From: Lamellibrachia satsuma
Taxonomy: Eukaryota > Annelida > Polychaeta > Sabellida > Siboglinidae
Reading direction: 5' to 3'
Length of the DNA stretch: 64,000 bases
NCBI GenBank assembly: GCA_033239005.1
Contig: BSQZ01000062.1
Location: 1,530,001-1,594,000, forward strand
How positions within the stretch are numbered: position 1 is the stretch's first letter; every line of letters starts with the position of its first letter. The notes beneath the pieces were generated by a model. The model did no database searches and was not told where the DNA came from. It saw nothing but the letters and a program-made list of their open reading frames with translations. The position numbers and the translations under genes are program-made. This document shows, piece by piece, positions 13,605-27,227 of this stretch.

Positions 13605-15545
13605 GTCATGCGCTACAAGAAAAACGCAAACAGAGGAATGTGCGGTGATAGCAAGTTGCAAGACTTGCGTTGAGACTAGTCAAAGACGGCATGCCGCTCA
13701 TCTCGCGCAGTTCGTTGACACCGTGATGACCTTGTAACCACCACACCTGGGAAGATACGGTTGGGTTCCCCGTCGGCGTTGCTGATGGAGGTTGAATTGG
13801 AGATTCGTAACCACAAGCATACGACGTAGCAGTGGCCGCAGGTATAAATCACCCGTTCAACCAGACGAACAAGTTGGCCGGAAAAGACTGGCTCAAAGGC
13901 TTTCTGGGAAGACATCCTGATCTGAGCATTCGTCAACCGCAGGGTACGAACATATCAAGAGCTGTTGGGTTTAACAGACTAACAGTAAACCAGTTCTTTA
14001 CAATCTTCAAGGATCTACTCTGTGATTATAATTACTTCCTGTCCAAGGTGTGGAATACGGACGAAATTAGGATTACGAATGTTCACCAGCCAGGCAACGT
14101 CGTGACCGGGGGATCCGCCAGGTAGCGAAGATGACGAGCGATGAACTGGGAGCAACCGTGACGGTGATCTGTGCGATGAGTGATGCCGGGGCCTACCCTC
14201 CGCCTTTCCTCATATTCCCCGAAAGCGAATGGTGGACCAGCTGGTGCATAGGGCACCACTGCAAGCGATTAGACAGATGCGGGCCTATTTCTTAAGTAGC
14301 TGGGACATTTTGTGCTGCACACAAACTCATCTACGCACAATCGACACGTCATAATACTGGACGGGTATCACAGGCACAAAACGCTTGATGCTGTGATGTA
14401 CGCGAGACGCATGATATTGACCTCATATGATGTAGCCGCTCGACAGAGCTTACTTCAAATCTCTGAAGAGCGCATACAATGTATCAGCAGACAATCGGAT
14501 GACATCTCATCATGGAAAGAGAATATCATTCTACGACATGGCAGGGATCTTTGGAACTGCGTTCTTGTGAACGGCAACTGCAGACAGCGCGATCAATGGG
14601 TTCAGAGCATGCAGACATGAATGAAAACATATTTCCAGACGGCAAGTTTGCTGCTGCCGCGATGACAGAAGAAGAACCACTCTTAGAAGGCACACAGACG
14701 TACTGATTTTTGTCGAAAACCAGGACATCCGAACCAGTAACTGGACCATCCGGCATTCAGCGTGGTGATGCGACTCAACACCAGTCCCTTTCTGTAGAAG
14801 GTATGTGCACTACGTAAACACATGCACTGTATTTAATTTGGGATATACGTCTGTCATTGTGCACACAATGCATATTCCGACACCTTTCCCTCACACATGG
14901 TAAGCCAAACATTCGTAAAGTATTATTAAAGCACTACATTGCTTCTTGCTTGTACATATAACTCCCCAGCGGCCCACCCATCTGCTTACGACATGAATAT
15001 TGATTGTAGATTATTGATATAGCAGTTATTGTACAAACAGATTATAAATTATTGATATTGCACAAATTTGCAATTGTGTGTGCATGTGCGTGCGTGCGTG
15101 ATAGTTAACCTAAAACAGTTCTTTTTTTATCTATTGTATTCAATTATATCTCATCGAGAATGCTCGGGAGATCATCAAGAAACCTTCTCCTTTGCCGAGG
15201 ATTGCTGCACCCAGATCTCGCACGCTGAAGGCTGGATCTGCTGTCCGCCTGACATCGTCTTACAAAGTGAATTTGGTAGAAAAGGTCGCCGACCAGAAGA
15301 AGAAGAAGACAACCGCAGTGCATCTGGGAAGAAGCGAAAGACGAAGCAAGCCACACAGAACCCAGAAAGCAGTGACGACGAAGACGAAACGTGGCCGTGT
15401 CTAGAATGTGTCGAGCCGTTTGCAAGGAGCAAAACACATGAAAATGGGTTCGGTGTCAACTATGTAAGAATTCGGCCCACGAGCAGTACATGCCGGGCTA
15501 CATGAGGTTCATTTGTCCCAACTTTGAATCCGACGAGGACCAGTA
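13605..15545 (+). pseudogene. pogo/Tigger-type DNA transposon transposase, broken
   Basis: A transposase of the pogo group (Tc1/mariner superfamily) can be followed through at least four frame changes. From the N-terminus: MVMRYKKNANRG near 13602-13637 (typical RNYKRKT-like start), IRLGSPSALLMEVELEI (about 13755-13805), the CENP-B-type DNA-binding segment GKDWLKGFLGRHPDLSIRQP (about 13880-13940), FNRLTVNQFFTIFKDLL, then the DDE catalytic region: WNTDEIRITNV (first Asp, about 14050-14085), TVICAMSDAGAYPPPFLIFP, and VIILDGYHRHKTLDAV (second Asp, about 14350-14395). A charged C-terminal part lies at about 15160-15540, with CLEC and an incomplete Cys/His knuckle near the end. It is interrupted by non-coding sequence at about 14760-15150. 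Stops and frameshifts make it dead. Confidence 0.8.
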
Positions 15546-15819
15546 AAGTGAGACCTCGGGATAAAATGTGTCACAGCAACGAATAAACCATTACAGCAAT
15601 GCCTATCAATGGTGACATTTGTTTCAATATAATGTCATACGTGACCGTAATAGGAACTGCGTATACACAGTTTGCTCGTTTTAAATGAGACGACTCACAG
15701 TATGCATGACACAGTTATTTAATTGTATTAATTATCATATACTGCTAATATCCGCAGCATGGCGATTCCTTAATTTGTTGTGGGGTTAAACGCCCACCAC
15801 TGGACGACTTGTCCCTTTC

Positions 15820-15860
15820 TGTAGGCGTATTCCCTCATCATGCTGGGTAATACGCCTACA
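15820..15860. repeat. 12-bp inverted repeat, possible transposon terminus
   Basis: TGTAGGCGTATT at 15820-15831 is matched perfectly in inverted orientation by AATACGCCTACA at 15849-15860, with a 17-base loop. A related AATACGCCTATGTAGG lies at 13360-13375, upstream of the pogo-type transposase, so these motifs may be subterminal repeats of that element. Confidence 0.6.
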
Positions 15861-16317
15861 TATGATTTTTAGAATGCATATAACTTACAAATTTCGTGTA
15901 ATCAGATTTCTAATTCATTTATTTTAATAGAGGGTATCTGCCTCTTTCGCGGTATTAAATTGTTTTTTCGAATAAACTGTATTACTTTTTTATTCAACTT
16001 CTTGCCTAAGGTGGGCCTATTCCACCGCCCTACCTTAATAGTGAGAAGCGTGCAATCTGCATGAGAATCGGGAAAACGAGAATTAGTTTATAAAAGTTAA
16101 TATGTTGCATGTCCAGGAAACTGACGGAACTATTCTTATTTTTTGTATGGATTAATCATATAACTAGTTATTGCTTTATCACCTCTGTGTGTTATTTACT
16201 ATGTTTCACAACCAAGCAATATGGCCGACGATATACTGACTCGTACTGTATGAACGGCAGGTTTAACACACCAGCGCCAGGGCAAGCGAGACTTCGTGAG
16301 AGGTTAGAACGTGATTA

Positions 16318-16365
16318 AAACATAACACATTCAACGTGGTTGAAACATAACACATTCAACGTGGT
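16318..16365. repeat. 25-bp period direct repeat, 2 copies
   Basis: The segment AAACATAACACATTCAACGT plus GGT occurs twice, 25 bases apart, identical in both copies. Confidence 0.85.
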
Positions 16366-17054
16366 CACTCAACAAGACGCGTTGTTGTTGAACTGTCTCG
16401 TTAACAAGTCGATGGGATGTTCAAATAAACGATTGATTCTTCCGACATTAATAACTTGACATGAAGCGGCGCACTCTGATAATTCGTGTTTTACACATAG
16501 CAGTTCAATTATATTGAATGCATATCACTATTCTACACTAGTCCACAGTGCATATAGTTCGACGTATTCATAGATTACATGTAACGCGCTTACGCTATGC
16601 ATAATTCAATACCAGTGCCACTCAGTGGATAATAACAGGTCGTCCTGTGAACAGATATCGTCAGTCATTGTTGTCTTAACCACAGAATGTATTATGTTTC
16701 TACTTAAACGCAGCCGTTCACATAATATCAACGAGGATCTGTCTAAAGCTGCATAAAAGAGGAACAGATCAAGTTTCACGCGCGTGGTTGGTTCCTCCTT
16801 CAAATACAGAACATTTTACTCCGTCAAACCCACCTAAATGTTTACAACACATCACCAGAACCGGATATGTGTGTTTGTTTGGCCTTTGTTTGTGTCTCCT
16901 GTAATTAGCACCGTTTAAGGAGACGGAAAGTTTTAGTGCGCACAGGCGGCTAGTAATGCTCCACCTACGCGTCTCGCTTCATACAAGTTTTTCGAGGTTA
17001 AAAACAGCGGCGGCGGCGGCGGCGGCGGCAAGCTCGTAAGGGGACGACTATAGC

Positions 17055-17285
17055 TAAGACTGTAGTTCAACCTTCTTGTCGACGAACACGTTGAATATGT
17101 GATATTCTCCAAGGGGCTCAAAAACGGCGTTCTTAGTGAATATTTAGAATTAAACAAATAACTTTACGATTATTGTTAAGACTGTAGTTCAGCCTTCTTG
17201 TTGAGGAACACGTTGAAGATATTCTCCAAAGGCCTCAAAAACGGCTTTGTTTGTGAACACTTATAATTACACAAGTCCACTCTTC
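17055..17285. repeat. 122-bp direct tandem duplication
   Basis: The block beginning TAAGACTGTAGTTCAACCTT at 17055 is repeated starting at 17177, sharing GAACACGTTGAA, ATATTCTCCAA and CTCAAAAACGGC in the same order. Divergence of roughly 15-20 per cent indicates an old duplication. It is non-coding. Confidence 0.85.
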
Positions 17286-18691
<1,406 letters not shown>

Positions 18692-20490
18692 TTATAAAAT
18701 GAATGACTTCAACAAAAACAACAACAAGGAAAACTACAATGACGTTGAAGATAACCATAACAGCAATAACAAAGAAACCGATAAAACAACAAAATGGATG
18801 ACATCAACAATACAAAGAACGAAGACAACAGCAAAGACGACTACAACTACAATAATAACGATAAAACAGTAAAACGACGATAAACGAAAGACGATTAACA
18901 GAGAAACGACAGCTGTAATAACACCATGATAGAGTTTTAATTACAATAATCACATTACCGATTCGCACCTGCACGGTCTGGGGACGACGCGAGTCATGCC
19001 TCGGTCTGTCGGCTTTGTCTGACGGCGGCGGCGACGACAGCACAGCGCCGCCGAGTCTCGTGCGTTGTTCGCTGTCGTCAATGACTCCCCACGCGGCAGA
19101 ACGCGGACGACGGCTCGTAATCCACGCTCTCGCTCATGTAACTGAAGATTTAGCCAAACACGATTATTCAGCTGCGCGCTTAAATCCGCGGCACTTTGAG
19201 AGTTATCCACTGGTCATTGTCGGCAGCTTATGTATGCTTGGTGGACATCGCAGTTGTGTCCAGTGACTGAGTATATGTCACGTCCCTTTGTTGTATTCAC
19301 AGTCATAACAGCCGGGGGCGATTAACTCCTTATAATTTTATGTTTCAGTCATGTCGACCCACACTGCACTGTTAGTGTTCGCACGTGCTCCGGTTTTGCC
19401 GCCCACACAACAGCCTTGCCAGTACGTATAATTTATTTTCAGATTCGTTTCTGGTATATTCAATCCACTGTGGACATACACCACTCTACAACGCTTATGC
19501 ACTTACCACAGAGAGTTGCTGCAATGAGAACATGTCTCGTCTACTCCTGAGCATTAATTTGCTTCAACTGCTGTAGCTGATATCACATAAATGTATCCTC
19601 GAATTGTCACAGTTAACTATCACAACTTCAGCAGAGCCAATGCGTCGTCGTACATGTTTCCCTTCAACAACACTCGGCGCTACCGTTCCACATGTTCTTC
19701 AGTCGACTTCGACATAACGACTGTGTAATCCGGTATGTTGACCCCTAGGTGTATACCATCGCTAACAGGTGTATACCATCGAACACTGCATCCGCATATA
19801 TCTCGCCATGGTTATCAGTCGATCGCAGTAAGCGTACCAGTACCGTAACAAGGCCAGCTCATTTTGCTACAAGTGGCCGTAACGAGGTCTCCGCTCGCAT
19901 TGATTCCACCAGCGAGATCGTAGAGCGGCCAATGTCACCGGGCTTATTAGTTAGACGCACAACAGTGAATGAATGTTGCTATTGCTATGAACTTAGAACA
20001 CTCAAAGCCGGTGACGTATCGGCGGCCGTCCGTACTAGAACTAATTAAACCTATCAATACCTTTGCAGGTCTCCTGCAACTCTGTTTAATGCGCGTTGGA
20101 AACCTGCGCTGTGCTAAAGTGGCATTGGGCTGGTGGGCTATGGGTGTTGCTTCACCAGACATGATTGGACGCCCAACCTTTCGGAGCGTCGTTGACGGAT
20201 CTCCACAGGCGATAGTGACGTCATTGTGGCCAACGGTCAAGAGGCACAAATGCAGCTATCCTGGTTGCTGAAAAATCTACATAAATCATGGTCAGCAACT
20301 TTGGTTTTACATTTGAATGAATATTGTGCGAAGTTCACGTCAACGATTGAATTACACAGCTACGTCAGTTGTGCACTTCGTGAATTGATGGACGGTGATT
20401 TATATATAAATATAATTTAGTACTGGCAGTAAATTGTGTTGTAATTATGATGTACTGGCTCATCCAGACTAACATAATCTATATAGAGGG
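18692..20490. other. no gene recognised
   Basis: An adenine-rich stretch (to about 18930) with many AAC/ACA triplets follows the trinucleotide tract, then a more GC-rich patch at about 18960-19200. Open stretches of up to 100 codons on both strands near 19750-20270 have no motif and overlap each other. A 19-base direct repeat with GGTGTATACCATCG occurs at about 19749-19785. Confidence 0.4.
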
Positions 20491-20497
20491 AGATCTG

Positions 20498-20574
20498 GTT
20501 GGCGATGTGTTAATTAGCGCTATCGTCTTGTGTATCTGCTCTTTGTGAAGAGTCCAGATAAACACATCGCCAAC
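20498..20574. repeat. 14-bp perfect inverted repeat
   Basis: GTTGGCGATGTGTT at 20498-20511 is matched exactly by AACACATCGCCAAC at 20561-20574, with a 49-base spacer. It could be a small inverted-repeat element or an RNA hairpin; no target-site duplication is evident. Confidence 0.75.
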
Positions 20575-21136
20575 TTTCGGACATAAACCATAACATTTAG
20601 TATCATGGCCTGTCTAGAATACGCACACTACAACGCTACCTTTAATAAGAAACGAAATAGCCAACAACAACAGCTTCGTAACATTGACATATTATTTAAC
20701 AAAATAGCAAATTGAAAGAGCTACGCAAATACCCTTATAGAGAAATCATAATGCGATATTAAGTTTGGTTCTGTTGTATTTTATTATTTATTAGTATTCA
20801 TTGCTTTTATTTATTATTACACACGTATTCAATATGTTCTATCCAATACAAGGGTGCAGTATTGATTGCTATATTGGACGTTTTAATTTATGCAATTACA
20901 ATTCATAAAAAAATATTTACGATCCGTTAGTAATATTAAGAGTTGTGACTGATAACGTAACATCTCGTATATTGTAGAACGTACACTTATCTATCCAACT
21001 CCTCTGAGTACAGTATCTATAGACTCTGCGTACTAGCTACTAATACACTGTCATTGTTTTGCTTGTATATATATATGCAATGGTATAAATTTTGTTACGA
21101 TGTATTAAAATTAATAATGTTAATGTTGACAGTTCC

Positions 21137-21246
<110 letters not shown>

Positions 21247-22608
21247 CGCACACAAGTACAATGTTCTTCAAATCGAAAACAGCAAGGCCATCCGCTTATT
21301 TACCTCTAACATGTTGTCGTATAATGGGGCAGAGAAGCCAAAAATGGACATTAAATAATAAAAGCATGCAATTTTGAATAATGCTTCTCTATGTCCCAAA
21401 TACATTTTGCAGATAAAAACCCCGTTGGTACTTACCTAGGTTGCCTTTGAACTTGACCCGTTTTCCAAGATGGCCGCATGTCGTAATTTTAAAAACATTT
21501 CTGTAAATAGTTGTGTAGAATTGTTAAATTTCAATTACATCATGTTCATTCATACATTATTGGGTATTATGAATTTTTTCTTGTGTTTTAATAGTCTTAG
21601 AATATATTTAGGCCATTTTCAGCCAATATGGACGTTATTTGACGATTATTGCTTTATTGATGACACCGAATTGCGCAAGGCTGACCAAAGGGTCCATTTT
21701 GTGTTGCACCGGCTAATTGGCGCCAGTAGTCCCCAGTATACATTTACAACTGACCAGAATCCATTAACGGGATTCACCCGCCATTGCACTATTAAACGGT
21801 GTCTTATACAATGCGGATTGCGTCGTATTCGTGATTTTTGAGGACACTTCTATGTCGATACAGTACAAGTTTGAGATTTGAGCAAAAATACTATTTTCCT
21901 GTGACAAGCTAACGGTGACAAGGGTGCAGTGTCATTGCTGTGAACTGGGCGAATCCAAAGTCTCAAGTTCAAACGGTCCATGGGGCGACATTGAGACTTG
22001 GCTTCCCCCCCCCGGCATTCCCCTTTGTGAGATCCTAAATACGCCACTGTTCCATTATTCGGGTGTTGTTTAGGGCTGGTGGATATGCTTCAATACCGAG
22101 TATTTGGCTGTTTTTTATAGACATTAAATCAATATTGAGCTACGTAATGTAACGTCCGCTCTTGTGCTAGTATATATCCACATATGTACTTATTGCCTAC
22201 TGGGACTATGTAAAACGTGGCTTCCTAACGTGAAGATTTGTAATCTAAATATATGGATATTTAATTGGTCCAGTTGTGTATCTAGGATCTCCGAAGGAGG
22301 GGTGAAGTTTGTTTGCCATGCTGCGACTTAGTGGTGCAACAGGTTCTGATATTTTTAATCGACAACATTCTTATGTCAAAGCTTTGATAGCAAGGAGAAG
22401 GCACATATTATATTGGAATAGTTCCAGAGTGTCTTTACGAGAGAAGATGGATCCGCCCCTCCACACTTTGAACCCCCGCAGCACCGCAGCACCGCAGCAC
22501 CCCAGCACCCCCGCATATCCGACATACAAATACAGCATAAACACAGCGGGAGTATGCAAATTACTCAAGTCCATCAAATCATTTAAAGCCTGACCACCAT
22601 GCATGACC
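21247..22608. other. no gene; transposon end fragments
   Basis: No coding sequence is recognised. GATCCTAAATACGCCACTG at 22031-22049 is one end of the CAGTGGCGTA inverted-repeat family (see 48309-48524), and GTGTATCTAGGATCTCC near 22274 is a related end in the opposite orientation. Confidence 0.5.
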
Positions 22609-25118
22609 TTTTCTCTTCCTTCAACTTTGGAACCCAAGTAGACATGGCAATATTGTATTTCAGCAAGGCGTTCGATACCGTCCCCCACAGGAAACTTTTC
22701 TAGAAACCACCACAGAACGACATAGCAGGGACCACAATCAAGTATCTAGAAACCATCACAGAACGACACAGCTGGGACCACACTCAAGTGTCTAGAAACC
22801 ATCACAGAACGATACAGCTGGGACCACACTCAAGTGTCTAGAAACCATCACAGAACGACACAGCAGGGACCACACTCAAGTATCTAGAAACCATCACAGA
22901 ACGACACAGCAGGGACCACACTCAAGTATCTAGAAATCATCACAGAACGACACAGCTGGGACCACACTCAAGTGTCTAGAAACCATCACAGAACGATACA
23001 GCAGGGACCACACTCAAGTGTCTAGAAACCATCACAGAACGATACAGCAGGGACCACACTCAAGTGTCTAGAAACCATCACAGAACGATACAGCAGGGAC
23101 CACACTCAAGTATCTAGAAACCATCACAGAACGACACAGCAGGGACCACACTCAAGTGTCTAGAAACCATCACAGAACGATACAGCAGGGACCACACTCA
23201 AGTGTCTAGAAACCATCACAGAACGACACAGCAGGGACCACACTCAAGTGTCTAGAAACCATCACAGAACGATACAGCAGGGACCACACTCAAGTGTCTA
23301 GAAACCATCACAGAACGACACAGCAGGGACCACACTCAAGTGTCTAGAAACCATCACAGAACGGCACAGTAGGGATCACACTCAAATGTCTAGAAACCAT
23401 CACAGAACGATACAGCAGGGACCACACTCAAGTGTCTAGAAACCATCACAGAACGGCATAGCAGGGACCACACTCAAGTGTCTAGAAACCATCACAGAAC
23501 GACACAGTAGGGACCACACTCAAGTGTCTAGAAACCACCACAGAACGGCATAGCAGGGACCACACTCAAGTGTCTAGAAACCATCACAGAACGACACAGT
23601 AGGGACCACACTCAAGTGTCTAGAAACCATCACAGAACGATACAGCAGGGAACACACTCAAGTGTCTAGAAACCATCACAGAACGACACTCAAATGTTTA
23701 GAAACCATCACAGAACGATACAGCAGGGACCACGCTCGAGTGTCTTGAAACCATCACAGAACGATACAGCAGGGACCACACTCAAGTGTCTAGAAACCAT
23801 CACAGAACGATACAGCAGGGACCACACTCAAGTGTCTAGAAACCATCACAGAACGACACAGTAGGGACCACACTCAAGTGTCTAGAAACCATCACAGAAC
23901 GACACAGTAGGGACCACACTCAAATGTCTAGAAACCATCACAGAACGACACAGTAGGGACCACACTCAAGTGTCTAGAAACCATCACAGAACAGCACAGC
24001 AGGGACCACACTCAAGTGTCTAGAAACCATCACAGAACGGCACAGCAGGGACCACACTCAAGTGTCTAGAAAACTTCCCGATCGGACGCTCAGTGAAAGT
24101 AGTGTAGGATCTTCGAGAGAAATACCCGTCGACTCTGATCAATGTCCCACAAGGTATATTGCTTGGCCTTTTTGCTCTTCCTGTGCCACATAAACGATCT
24201 ACCAGCGTCCGTCAAGTCCCAAGTCCGCATCCTTGCCGATGACTGCTTACTACACAGAGAGATCAAGACATCCAGTGATCACACCGCTCTCCAAAACGAC
24301 CTTAATTAGAGAAGTGGGCTAACGCAAACAAATGTTACATCCTCAGTATAAAAACAAATCTGATTTATTTTTAAATAACGCCATCTCGGAACGCGCTAAC
24401 AGCAACCCATACATTGGCCTCACCATTTCAGACGACATTAAATGGCACTCTCATATATCAACCGTCACAAGCAAAGCCAACTCTACACTCGGCTTTTAAG
24501 ACGTAACATGCGTCACTGCCCAATCAACAGTAAAACGACAGCATACATTGCCGTTGTGCGCTCTGTCCTAAAATATGGAGCCATTCTATCGGACCCGTAC
24601 CATCAGGGCGACATAAATCGAATTCAACACCGCGCCACCCGTACCATCTCTGACGACTATCGTTCAAGGCATGAGGGGTCTGTATCCACCATGAGTACAA
24701 ACCTAGAACTACACAGCCAACAAAGCCGACGGCGAGATCAGCGATTTAAGGTGTTCAGAGTAGGCTCCGTGCTGGCAATGCCTCCTGATAAATTTCTTCA
24801 TTCCCAAAGACCAAACAAAAGACGAGTACAGCCGAAACGTTCTACAGACTGTGTTACCGTTCATATTGTTGAATGACATCAAAACAATAACCCCAGATGC
24901 TTTGTAGCGCCTACAGCACACACAGAGACCAATTCAAGAGTTCCTATTTTGTAAAGACAATAGTTGAATGGGACCAACTAAATGAGCCTCAAGTTCGGAC
25001 TAGAACACTATCCTGCGGCCCGCATAGTCAACAGACGTCATGCGCGCTCACCCTGTCGTAAACTATGGCCAAAACTGGCTCCTTACGACGTACCATAATT
25101 AAAATAGAATTAGAATTA
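22609..25118 (+). mobile_element. LINE family B (Jockey/CR1-group), split by a satellite-like array
   Basis: A second, distinct non-LTR reverse transcriptase. Before the array is VDMAILYFSKAFDTVPHRKL (palm motif A, 22638-22697). After the array the reading resumes with LENFPIGRSVKVV, then NVPQGILLG (motif B, about 24140-24170), INDLPASVKSQVR and LADDCLLHREI (motif C, about 24230-24265), PYIGLTISDDIKWHSHIS, and the long C-terminal block LLRRNMRHCPINSKTTAYIA to DPYHQGDINRIQHRATRTI (about 24490-24640). The 3' end is marked by AGAATTAGAATTAGAAG at about 25102-25118, a short terminal repeat. Several frame changes and stops show it is dead. Motif order is normal, so the array is an expansion within the gene and not a junction of two elements. 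Confidence 0.88.
22699..24070. repeat. 46-bp tandem array, about 30 copies, inside LINE B
   Basis: The unit begins TCTAGAAACCATCACAGAAC and ends GGGACCACACTCAAGTG; its period is 46 bases. About 30 copies differ at a handful of positions (GACACAGC, GATACAGC, GGCACAGC; CTGGGACC or CAGGGACC), and one copy near 23690 is shortened. The last unit runs without a break into the coding sequence (ACCACACTCAAGTGTCTAGA then AAACTTCC), giving TTLKCLENFPIGR. The first unit reads NDIAGTTIKYLE in frame. The unit is therefore best explained as an expanded segment of the element's own reverse transcriptase. Confidence 0.95.
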
Positions 25119-25735
25119 GAAGCCATGGTGCAATTCAACCCCCTTCTAATATGCCTCTGCATCGGCCTAAAGTGGCAGAATACAGGCGATATGACAAGTC
25201 AATTACATGTTACGTCAACCATGATTAATGTCTGTGTCTGTGTCGCATAAAATATCACAAAAGCCTTTATTGATCTGAATGTCAGTATGGAGTTGCGGCT
25301 TTTTCCTATCCGCACAAACGTGCTCAAAGACCACTCAACCGGAACGGCTAGTCACAATGAAACTTCGAAGCAGTCATTACTCAATTCATAACGTTGAATG
25401 TCATATTGTCGAAGAACTCACTGAGCCCGAAGAATTGCTATTTTTACTCGCCAGATGTAATAACTGCCTCAATAGGGTAGGCCGCGTGGCTATTCGGTGT
25501 AGTTGGTTGTTATGCAACACCCAAGGCGAGAACTAGTAGCATCTCAGCAGAAAAGTTTGTCAAAGATGGGTGTCAGTCCGAAGAAGTTTCTAAAGTATTT
25601 ATTGGAATTTATTTTCATAGTAGAAATCTCCTTAATTTAGCATACCGCATACTTCACAAAATTCTCGTTATCTTCTGGCGCGATCACATCACCAACCAGG
25701 AACTGCACGGCTCGGAAGTATTTATTGTCATAAAT
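25119..25735. other. no gene recognised
   Basis: Short open stretches only. A first partial copy of the following 41-bp repeat occurs at about 25686-25712, separated from the array by AAGTATTTATTGTCATAAATACTT, an imperfect hairpin. Confidence 0.45.
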
Positions 25736-25953
25736 ACTTCACATCACCAACCAGGAACTGCACGGCTCCCTCCCGCTGATCACATCACCAACCAGGAACT
25801 GCACGACTCCCTCCCGCTGATCACATCACCAACCAGGAACTGCACGGCTCCCTCCCGCTGATCACATCACCAACCAGGAACTGCACGGCTCCCTCCCGCT
25901 GATCACATCACCAACCAGGAACTGCACGGCTCCCTCCCGCTGATCACATCACC
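25736..25953. repeat. 41-bp tandem repeat, 5 copies
   Basis: Unit begins CACATCACCAACCAGGAACT and ends CTCCCTCCCGCTGAT. Copies are nearly identical (one has ACGACTCC in place of ACGGCTCC), so the expansion is recent. Confidence 0.95.
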
Positions 25954-26101
25954 ATAAAACACCGTCGTCTTTGTCTGACAGATCACGTGATATGTGATGA
26001 CGAAATAGCAAACAAAGTTCTACTCTGGAAGCCCTCGGAAAAGAGGTCGCCCAAACACAACTCATCGAGATATCATTGAGAAGGACACCAGACACAGTGG
26101 G

Positions 26102-26152
26102 GTGTGCGTGCGTGCGTGCGTGCGTGCGTGGCGTGCGTGCGTGCGTGCGTGT
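26102..26152. repeat. (GTGC)n microsatellite
   Basis: About 12 GTGC units with one single-base slip in the middle. Confidence 0.95.
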
Positions 26153-26465
26153 ACGTTGCCACAGTTCTCTCAGCTGTATAAATGAGTACCTGGCTAATGA
26201 CAGAGGTGGACATTTGAACGAACAGTCTTCACGCAATAATTGCAGCGTGGCTTAATGCTTCCCAGAGAAGTCGACATGGCGTTGGAATGAACAGGTCTGC
26301 CATGAGATGAAGTGTCAAACGTTTTGAGCAGTCCCAAGGACTGGATACCGCGCTATTTAAAAAAAAATTGCTTTTACCTTTACTATACACACACGAACGT
26401 GCGCACATACAGTCATACGTCATGCATACACGTACACACATATTTTACAGCGACTCAACGTGATT

Positions 26466-26527
26466 CCCTATTCCTAAAACCTCGACTCGATTCGAGTATA
26501 TGAATCTCAAAAGATTCGACTCGAGGT
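26466..26527. repeat. imperfect hairpin with TCGA-rich arms
   Basis: CCTCGACTCGATTC near 26479 pairs with GATTCGACTCGAGG ending near 26526, with two mismatches. Internal ACTCGA repeats give alternative pairings. Confidence 0.55.
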
Positions 26528-27227
26528 ACTGACTCCAAAATTTGACTCAATACTCTACACTGATAAAAAAACTCGACCCAACAAATCTCAAATGCAATGG
26601 TTCAAATACAGTATTGTTTGTCATCAAGAAAAATGCGAAGCCTAGTGATACAGCGAATTATATTGGTGCTCGTGTGAGAATAAATGTAATCAGCAAGAAA
26701 CAGATTATAAAATGAATCTAGCGAACAATGCGTCATGTTGTACTTCGACAAAGTGCTGCCATCTAGTGAATAGTGTTCAGGTTAGCAGGCGCACTGAAAG
26801 CTGATATGTACAACTGCTTGATTCATAAGCTGAAACACCAAGTTGCATATACTGACGTTAACTGTGTACACAATCATGTCACCGACGCACATCTTGTCAT
26901 AAATGCTTTTAATATTTTTATTTGTTTACCGCTTTATGTTAAAATCGAGTTTTATTTTATCCAAAGTGTCTGCGTGAACACAGGTATTACTTACACCAAC
27001 CAAACACGGGCGTAATGTCAAAGTAACAGTCTTTATTGCCACTGAAGAGAGAACGTTACATTCCGTATGTCTCAGCAACATTTTCATGACGTCACAATCG
27101 ATTGTTCCGACGGCCAATCAAGCCAACAGTAGGTCGATGTTGTCATAAGTACACCACTGTGCAACGAGCACCTAGGTTACATATTGCGGCAACGTATGTA
27201 CGTAGATTGTGCGACATTGCCGCTAGA
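26528..27227. other. upstream region of the HSF-like gene
   Basis: No separate gene is seen. The HSF-like reading frame stays open upstream of its proposed start (27228) back to about 27102, so an earlier start cannot be excluded. No clear TATA box or initiator was identified. Confidence 0.4.

Larger units (their letters stand above)
15546..17054. other. no gene; hairpin and short duplication
   Basis: No coding sequence is recognised. Apart from the hairpin and short duplication listed separately, the sequence GTGGGCCTATTCCACC near 16012-16027 echoes the hairpin motif and may be another vestige of the pogo-type element's terminal region. Confidence 0.4.

Noticed and set aside
22699..24070. 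CRISPR-like array
   Set aside because: Repeats are contiguous with no unique spacers, and the context is an animal LINE.
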